NCBI GenBank assembly: GCA_013815395.1
Contig: JACDGH010000086.1
Coordinates: 1 to 9,372 of the forward strand
Origin: Parachlamydiaceae bacterium
Lineage (GTDB): Bacteria > Chlamydiota > Chlamydiia > Chlamydiales > Parachlamydiaceae
DNA length: 9,372 nt
Direction of reading: 5' to 3'
The translations under genes were made by a program, and so were the position numbers. The notes beneath the pieces are model-generated. The model was given only the letters and a program-made list of their open reading frames with translations. It did no database searches and was not told the DNA's origin. Positions 5,939-9,372 of the stretch are shown one piece after another; position 1 is the stretch's first letter; every line of letters begins with the position of its first letter.

Positions 5939-6712
5939 ATGGTTTATACAGTTAAAAAATTAAGTGAACTTTCTGGAGTGACGATACGGACTCTTCATTT
6001 CTACGAGGAAATCGATCTGTTAAAACCGGCATATCATGGTTCTAATGGGTACCGGTACTACGAGGAAAAGGAGCTTTTGCAACTCCAGCAGATCTTGTTT
6101 TTTAAGGAGCTTGGTTTTTCGTTAAAACAGATCCAAAAGGTTCTGGGACGAAATGACTTTGACCAACTTTCCGCTCTTTATTCTCATAGAAAATCTTTGA
6201 ATGAAGAATGGGAAAAAATAGGGCTGCTGCTTAAGACCATCGATAAAACGATTAAACATCTAAAAGGAAAGAAAAAAATGACAGACAAAGAGATCTTTGA
6301 TGGTTTCAATATCACTCTCGTAAAAAAAGCAAAAGAAGGCACGTCTTATTTTGCTTCTGAAGAAATCGTTGGGAAAAGTATTAAGAATCCCACAAAAAAT
6401 GTTCAAGATGTTGAAAAAAAGGGGAAAGCCTTCTATGAGAAGACTACCGAGACAGCTCATGCCATCTTTAGAGAGCTCGTTCACTGCATTGAAAAGGGGC
6501 TAGATCCTGCTTCAAATGAAGTGCAACGGATCATTAAAAAACACCATGCAGCTACAGAGCAGCTTCAACATGCTACTCAAGAGGTGTATATAGCAATGGC
6601 ACAACTGTATCAGGAGCATCCTAAATTCAGAAAACAGCTAGATCCATTTCATCCGCAATTGGCCGAGTTTATGGCACAGGCAATGAGAATATTTGGTGAT
6701 CAAAACTTATAG
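5939..6712 (+). CDS. MerR-family regulator with TipAS-like ligand-binding domain
   Basis: The protein (257 aa) has an N-terminal MerR winged-helix domain (1-70) with the classic YTVKKLSELSGVTIRTLHFYEE start, the GYRYY wing and LQQILFFKELGFSLKQI. A dimerisation coiled coil (about 72-112) and a C-terminal TipAS/antibiotic-recognition-like domain (about 115-257) follow. Such regulators bind drugs and twist over-long promoters into an active form. I chose ATG at 5939, preceded by GAGGA and matching the family's N-terminus; GTG at 5927 would add four residues. The two cysteines that in Streptomyces TipA hold thiopeptides are Ala212 and Ala219 by alignment, so the ligand is probably not captured covalently there; the only Cys is 183. 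The gene is divergent from the nuclease-led operon and could sense a drug that the operon modifies, which is inference. Confidence 0.88.
   Translation: MVYTVKKLSELSGVTIRTLHFYEEIDLLKPAYHGSNGYRYYEEKELLQLQQILFFKELGFSLKQIQKVLGRNDFDQLSALYSHRKSLNEEWEKIGLLLKTIDKTIKHLKGKKKMTDKEIFDGFNITLVKKAKEGTSYFASEEIVGKSIKNPTKNVQDVEKKGKAFYEKTTETAHAIFRELVHCIEKGLDPASNEVQRIIKKHHAATEQLQHATQEVYIAMAQLYQEHPKFRKQLDPFHPQLAEFMAQAMRIFGDQNL
6278..6712 (+). CDS. Possible internally started TipAS-like ligand-binding protein
   Basis: Within the regulator gene, in the same frame, an ATG at 6278 follows AAGGA (6264-6268) with 9 bases between. It would produce the isolated ligand-binding domain of 144 residues (MTDKEIFDGF onward). 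In Streptomyces lividans tipA, an internal start likewise yields a separate drug-binding protein, TipAS, of 144 residues. The ribosome site and length agreement are seen here; actual translation is inferred. The site lies in an A-rich stretch coding for lysines, so it could also be chance. Confidence 0.4.
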   Translation: MTDKEIFDGFNITLVKKAKEGTSYFASEEIVGKSIKNPTKNVQDVEKKGKAFYEKTTETAHAIFRELVHCIEKGLDPASNEVQRIIKKHHAATEQLQHATQEVYIAMAQLYQEHPKFRKQLDPFHPQLAEFMAQAMRIFGDQNL

Positions 6713-6723
6713 ATAAATACCCC

Positions 6724-6752
6724 ATCCCCCTTCCTTTTTTGGGAAGGGGGAT
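6724..6752. terminator. Stem-loop between convergent genes, probable bidirectional terminator
   Basis: ATCCCCCTTCC (6724-6734) pairs perfectly with GGAAGGGGGAT (6742-6752) around a 7-base loop. It sits 12 bases after the regulator stop and 21 bases beyond the terminase stop, the usual place for a shared terminator. The T-run is inside the loop and only a short ATTT follows the stem, so it is not a textbook intrinsic terminator. Confidence 0.6.
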
Positions 6753-6773
6753 TTCGATAGATTGATTACAGTT

Positions 6774-8258
6774 TTACATATAAGCAGCTCGAAGCTGTCG
6801 CCATTCTGTTGCGGTCAATCCTTTGCTTTCTAGCTTACCAAGACCAACTGCCATCATCCGAAATGCATCTGCCCCATGACTAGCGAAGTTGTGAAGCGGG
6901 AGGCTAGACCAGCACCCATGACGGTCATTCCACTGTTTCTTGTAATTTTCCAAAGCTGTAATTCCTTTGACACATTTGATCTCATCAAACCAGCAACGAT
7001 TAAGAAGATTTCGGACAGCATCTATGCCTTCGTTTATTCCTATATCCGGAACCACGGTAAAGTGAATGCCATGATTTTTTGCTACCTCTACTCGTGATAA
7101 TCCGGTGCTATATTCGTGAACCGCAGCATCATGGGGAACAAGATGCTTACCATAGGTGTATGGTTTGCCTTTCAAATATTGAAGGTAGTGTGTCAAAGCT
7201 TCTCCGCTATTCTCGTAGTATTCGAGCAAGTGAATTTCCTGACCGCATTTCTGAAAGAGCCAGATAGCAGTTGAGTCGTTAAAACCAAGGTCCCAAGCTG
7301 AATTTACAGGTGTGTTAGCATCATAATAGACGCTTCTAGTACGCCCTTGCTGTCTTGCTTCAACAATTTGCCTACCATAATACAAGCCTTCATTAGAAGA
7401 CTCAAAAGCCTCATCAGGGGTGCTTGGAAACTCTCGTTTCATATCGTCGCCTTGAGTTATGGCTCTTTTCACATACCAGGTTCTCTGCTCTCGTTCCAAC
7501 TTGCCATTTATTTGCCCTTCTAGCGCATTAAAATAGCTTGAGAGATGTTCTGGTATTATTAAGTTTTCTGAATCTATCCTATAGTCTTTGTGGCCCCACC
7601 AAGGAAAAAAGTGAAATCGAAAGTCAAAAAGCGATAATTTTTTACCTGAATCTTTGTTTGCTTGGGCTTCTTTGCACATTTGATAGAAATATCCTTCACG
7701 ACCTTCCGCAGTACTTTCAATGAAAACATACTGACCCGCTCCTAGCGCATTTAAAGAACCGATTACGATCTCACGTGCCTTATCAGGATAGCGAGCAGAG
7801 ATCTTGCCAAACTCCGATACATGTAGGTATTGCAAAGTACTTGAGCGCATCGAAGTACCTATCCGGATCGTAGAACCATTATTGAATTGAAGCTCACGAG
7901 CATTATCGGTATTGACTTGGCGGAGATTCTTTAACTCTTCTGGCAGACTATCATAGGCGAATTTGACACGACGAAACATCATTTCAGCATCTTCACGGGT
8001 ATGAGCTATAATCCCAGCGTGCTGATTGCTGTTGAACAGAATGCGATCAAGAAACAGCAGACAAACAAACGTTGATATACCTAGCTGGCGAGCTTTTAAA
8101 ATAAGATTGCAATACCACATATCATGGTAAAGCTTCTTTTGTGCCCAGTTCAATTGAAACAATGACTTAGTACCAGATTTATCGATAATCGAATAAAGGT
8201 GGTTCAGCCGCCAAAGTGGATCATTGAGGTGACTTTCAGCCTGTTCAATCTCCAGCAT
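6774..8258 (-). CDS. Phage terminase large subunit
   Basis: This 494-residue protein is a DNA-packaging motor with ATPase and nuclease halves. The ATPase part has the deviant Walker A KARQLGIST (55-63), a Walker B ending HVSEFGK with Glu149, and the coupling motif FIESTAEG (179-186). The C-terminal RNase H-like nuclease shows its acidic residues at D323 (AWDLGFNDSTA), D377 (VPHDAA) and D464 (HGADAFR). In a phage it pumps DNA into the procapsid and cuts concatemers, guided by the small subunit. It overlaps the small-subunit gene by 14 bases and has AAGGA 8 bases before the ATG. All motifs are intact. What normally follows it, a portal gene, is absent: the next gene is a convergent regulator. 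Confidence 0.93.
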   Translation of the reverse strand: MLEIEQAESHLNDPLWRLNHLYSIIDKSGTKSLFQLNWAQKKLYHDMWYCNLILKARQLGISTFVCLLFLDRILFNSNQHAGIIAHTREDAEMMFRRVKFAYDSLPEELKNLRQVNTDNARELQFNNGSTIRIGTSMRSSTLQYLHVSEFGKISARYPDKAREIVIGSLNALGAGQYVFIESTAEGREGYFYQMCKEAQANKDSGKKLSLFDFRFHFFPWWGHKDYRIDSENLIIPEHLSSYFNALEGQINGKLEREQRTWYVKRAITQGDDMKREFPSTPDEAFESSNEGLYYGRQIVEARQQGRTRSVYYDANTPVNSAWDLGFNDSTAIWLFQKCGQEIHLLEYYENSGEALTHYLQYLKGKPYTYGKHLVPHDAAVHEYSTGLSRVEVAKNHGIHFTVVPDIGINEGIDAVRNLLNRCWFDEIKCVKGITALENYKKQWNDRHGCWSSLPLHNFASHGADAFRMMAVGLGKLESKGLTATEWRQLRAAYM

Positions 8259-8679
8259 TAGTCAAATCCTTTGATTGACCATCAACCTTTTGCAATAAGA
8301 ACGCTAATGGATTGGCAGCGTCGCCACTGATTTTTGTTTCTTGCTTATCAACCCAACCGCACACATTTCCCATGATAAATTTGGTGAAGCCGGCATTGAA
8401 TTCACTAAGAAGACCGCCTTCTACAAGTCGAACCTCTTGCCAAGCTTTTGCTTTTGCATAAACTCCCGAAAACTTTTCATTTTGTTCGGCAAATTCAGCT
8501 AGACGATTGGGGTGATAGCCCCTGTCAATGGCAAATCTTTTGAAGTAGAGGCTTTTGGGATGTTCCATCCATTCTAAAAAGGCGTCAGCTTCTGACTCAA
8601 TAAAGGCCTTTGTGTATTTTTCTGGCCTTCCTCCATTTTCGCAGCCAGGATAGGGTGTATGATTTTTTGGTGCTGGCAT
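8245..8679 (-). CDS. Probable phage terminase small subunit
   Basis: The 144-residue protein directly precedes and overlaps the large terminase gene, the standard place for the small, DNA-recognising subunit. The N-terminal region (NGGRPEKYT, residues 15-23) and a helix-turn-helix-like stretch (SLYFKRFAIDRGYHPNRLAEF, within residues 43-63) are typical of these proteins, which bind the packaging site and assemble as rings. A helical central part (65-105) probably forms the oligomer. Start at 8679 has AGGAAA 4-5 bases upstream. Assignment relies on both the sequence style and position; small subunits diverge quickly. Confidence 0.8.
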   Translation of the reverse strand: MPAPKNHTPYPGCENGGRPEKYTKAFIESEADAFLEWMEHPKSLYFKRFAIDRGYHPNRLAEFAEQNEKFSGVYAKAKAWQEVRLVEGGLLSEFNAGFTKFIMGNVCGWVDKQETKISGDAANPLAFLLQKVDGQSKDLTNAGD

Positions 8680-8686
8680 AAGTTTC

Positions 8687-9073
8687 CTAAATCAATTCTC
8701 CAATACAATGAAAGGGAGGGATGTCTAATTTCGTATATTCATTTTTTCCAAGAGCACAAGGATATCCACCAACCAAAGCATAAATTTGCCCCTTATCATA
8801 AACACTCATCATTTCCTCTAACATTTTCTGTTTTTTGTCCCAGGTTGCTCCAGGAAGGATAACGATCTCTTCTTCATCTAGAACATATCCGATAGCAACT
8901 TCTACAAGCGTGGTCCATCTTCCCGACAAGTCATTAAACTGCATTTCCTTAGTTAACTTGAGGTATTGGATGACTCTATTCCTGTTTTTTGATCTTAAAC
9001 CGGCCACCAACATTTCTATAGCGTTTTGAGAGGGACATGAACTTGACATATGGTAAAGCCTTTGTTTATTCAT
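8687..9073 (-). CDS. Hypothetical protein upstream of the terminase genes
   Basis: I do not recognise this 128-residue protein. It is probably soluble and intracellular: no signal peptide or membrane segment is seen, three Cys are scattered, and the middle (LSGRWTTLVEVAIGYVLDEEEIVILPG) looks like helix-strand alternation. It ends 7 bases before the small terminase gene, so it is likely co-transcribed and phage-derived. The first ATG (9073) has AAGG touching it, a poor distance. ATG at 9049 (residue 9) has AAGG 9 bases upstream and may be the true start, giving 120 residues. Genes in this position in phages often encode small replication or endonuclease-like proteins, but no such motif is visible here. 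Confidence 0.6.
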   Translation of the reverse strand: MNKQRLYHMSSSCPSQNAIEMLVAGLRSKNRNRVIQYLKLTKEMQFNDLSGRWTTLVEVAIGYVLDEEEIVILPGATWDKKQKMLEEMMSVYDKGQIYALVGGYPCALGKNEYTKLDIPPFHCIGELI

Positions 9074-9188
9074 CCTTAGATGGTTATAAGTTATTTTTAC
9101 GTATTTAAAATAATTTATTTACATTAAGAAGTACATAAAAAACTGTAGACTTGAGCCGCCGTCAGGCATTAGGCGAAAGGCTACATTA
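9074..9188. other. AT-rich non-coding stretch before the phage genes
   Basis: No gene is supported here. Positions 9081-9140 are extremely AT-rich and probably contain the promoter of the minus-strand phage genes, although no convincing pair of boxes stands out. Positions 9151-9186 are unexpectedly GC-richer (GCCGCC, AGGC repeats) without a clear hairpin. Confidence 0.4.
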
Positions 9189-9372
9189 TGTCTTAATAAC
9201 TTAATGACTCTCAACTCATAGAGAAAAAGCTAACTTAAACACCTGAAAGATCTAACTTAAACCCCTAACCAGGCTAACTCAAACTCCCCAAAGAAGTCAC
9301 AAGTTCTATCTGATCTGAAGTACGACTATTTTTTCGATCTTTTCTGGTACTGATATGATAATGCCTTTGTCC
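9189..9372. mobile_element. Possible terminal region of a second IS21-like element (partial)
   Basis: A TGTC at 9189-9192 is followed within 41 bases by three tandem 22-bp units, the same layout (TGTC terminus, then spaced repeats) as the transposon end at the left edge but with unrelated sequence. On the minus strand an open frame of 21 codons enters from the right edge and stops at 9306-9308, which could be the tail of a transposase gene but is too short to identify. The exact boundary and the family are inferred. Confidence 0.4.
9230..9295. repeat. Three 22-bp tandem units with CTAACTTAAAC core
   Basis: Copies start at 9230, 9252 and 9274. Cores are CTAACTTAAAC, CTAACTTAAAC and CTAACTCAAAC, each followed by a C-rich stretch (ACCTG, CCCTA, TCCCC). 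The exact 22-bp period, about two helical turns, suggests protein-binding sites, most likely for a transposase. Confidence 0.75.

Noticed and set aside
6260..6484. Minus-strand open frame of 74 codons
   Set aside because: It is antisense to the ligand-binding domain of the regulator; its Phe-rich composition mirrors lysine and glutamate codons on the plus strand.
9306..9371. Partial minus-strand gene at the right edge
   Set aside because: Only 21 codons are visible and an open frame of that length is common by chance, so it is mentioned with the mobile element and not called as a gene.
1..9372. Composite transposon bounded by the two repeat-bearing ends
   Set aside because: The two ends have unrelated sequences and repeat periods, so they belong to different elements and cannot form one composite unit.

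Overview
The window is a stretch of AT-rich bacterial DNA with short intergenic gaps and mobile-element ends on both sides. The exported methyltransferase-like gene, the YhcG-type nuclease, the isolated phage packaging genes and the low GC suggest an accessory region of a Gram-negative, possibly protist-associated bacterium (Legionellales or environmental Chlamydiae). That host guess is inference only; no marker gene is present.

Left edge (1-110): an IS21-type transposon end, with 25-bp tandem units and a TGTCAAC terminus. It cuts off a gene for an exported SAM-methyltransferase-like protein, now a pseudogene. Upstream of that gene lies a small exported cupin protein.

Middle (1075-5579, all minus strand): a dense run of genes read from right to left. 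The order is a YhcG-family PD-(D/E)XK nuclease, a Nudix hydrolase, a GNAT acetyltransferase, an AAC(6')-like GNAT acetyltransferase, a two-domain GNAT acetyltransferase and an AadA-type aminoglycoside nucleotidyltransferase. From the Nudix gene to the two-domain GNAT the frames overlap by 4-10 bases, so translation is probably coupled. Gaps to the flanking genes are 26-43 bases, so one transcript could run from the nuclease to the truncated methyltransferase. The set looks like a small-molecule (antibiotic, especially aminoglycoside) modification cluster. It does not resemble an integron.

Right of an intergenic region (about 5580-5938) that carries two outward promoters is a plus-strand MerR/TipA-like regulator. 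Its promoter has a 20-bp spacer containing a perfect palindrome, and its gene has a well-placed internal start that would give a separate 144-residue ligand-binding protein. A hairpin separates it from a convergent minus-strand phage packaging module: large terminase, small terminase and an unrecognised 128-residue protein. No portal, capsid or other phage gene is visible.

The right end (about 9189-9372) has three 22-bp tandem units behind a TGTC sequence, probably the end of a second, different transposon. The window therefore reads as a mosaic of accessory pieces: a resistance-like operon, a drug-sensing regulator and a prophage fragment.
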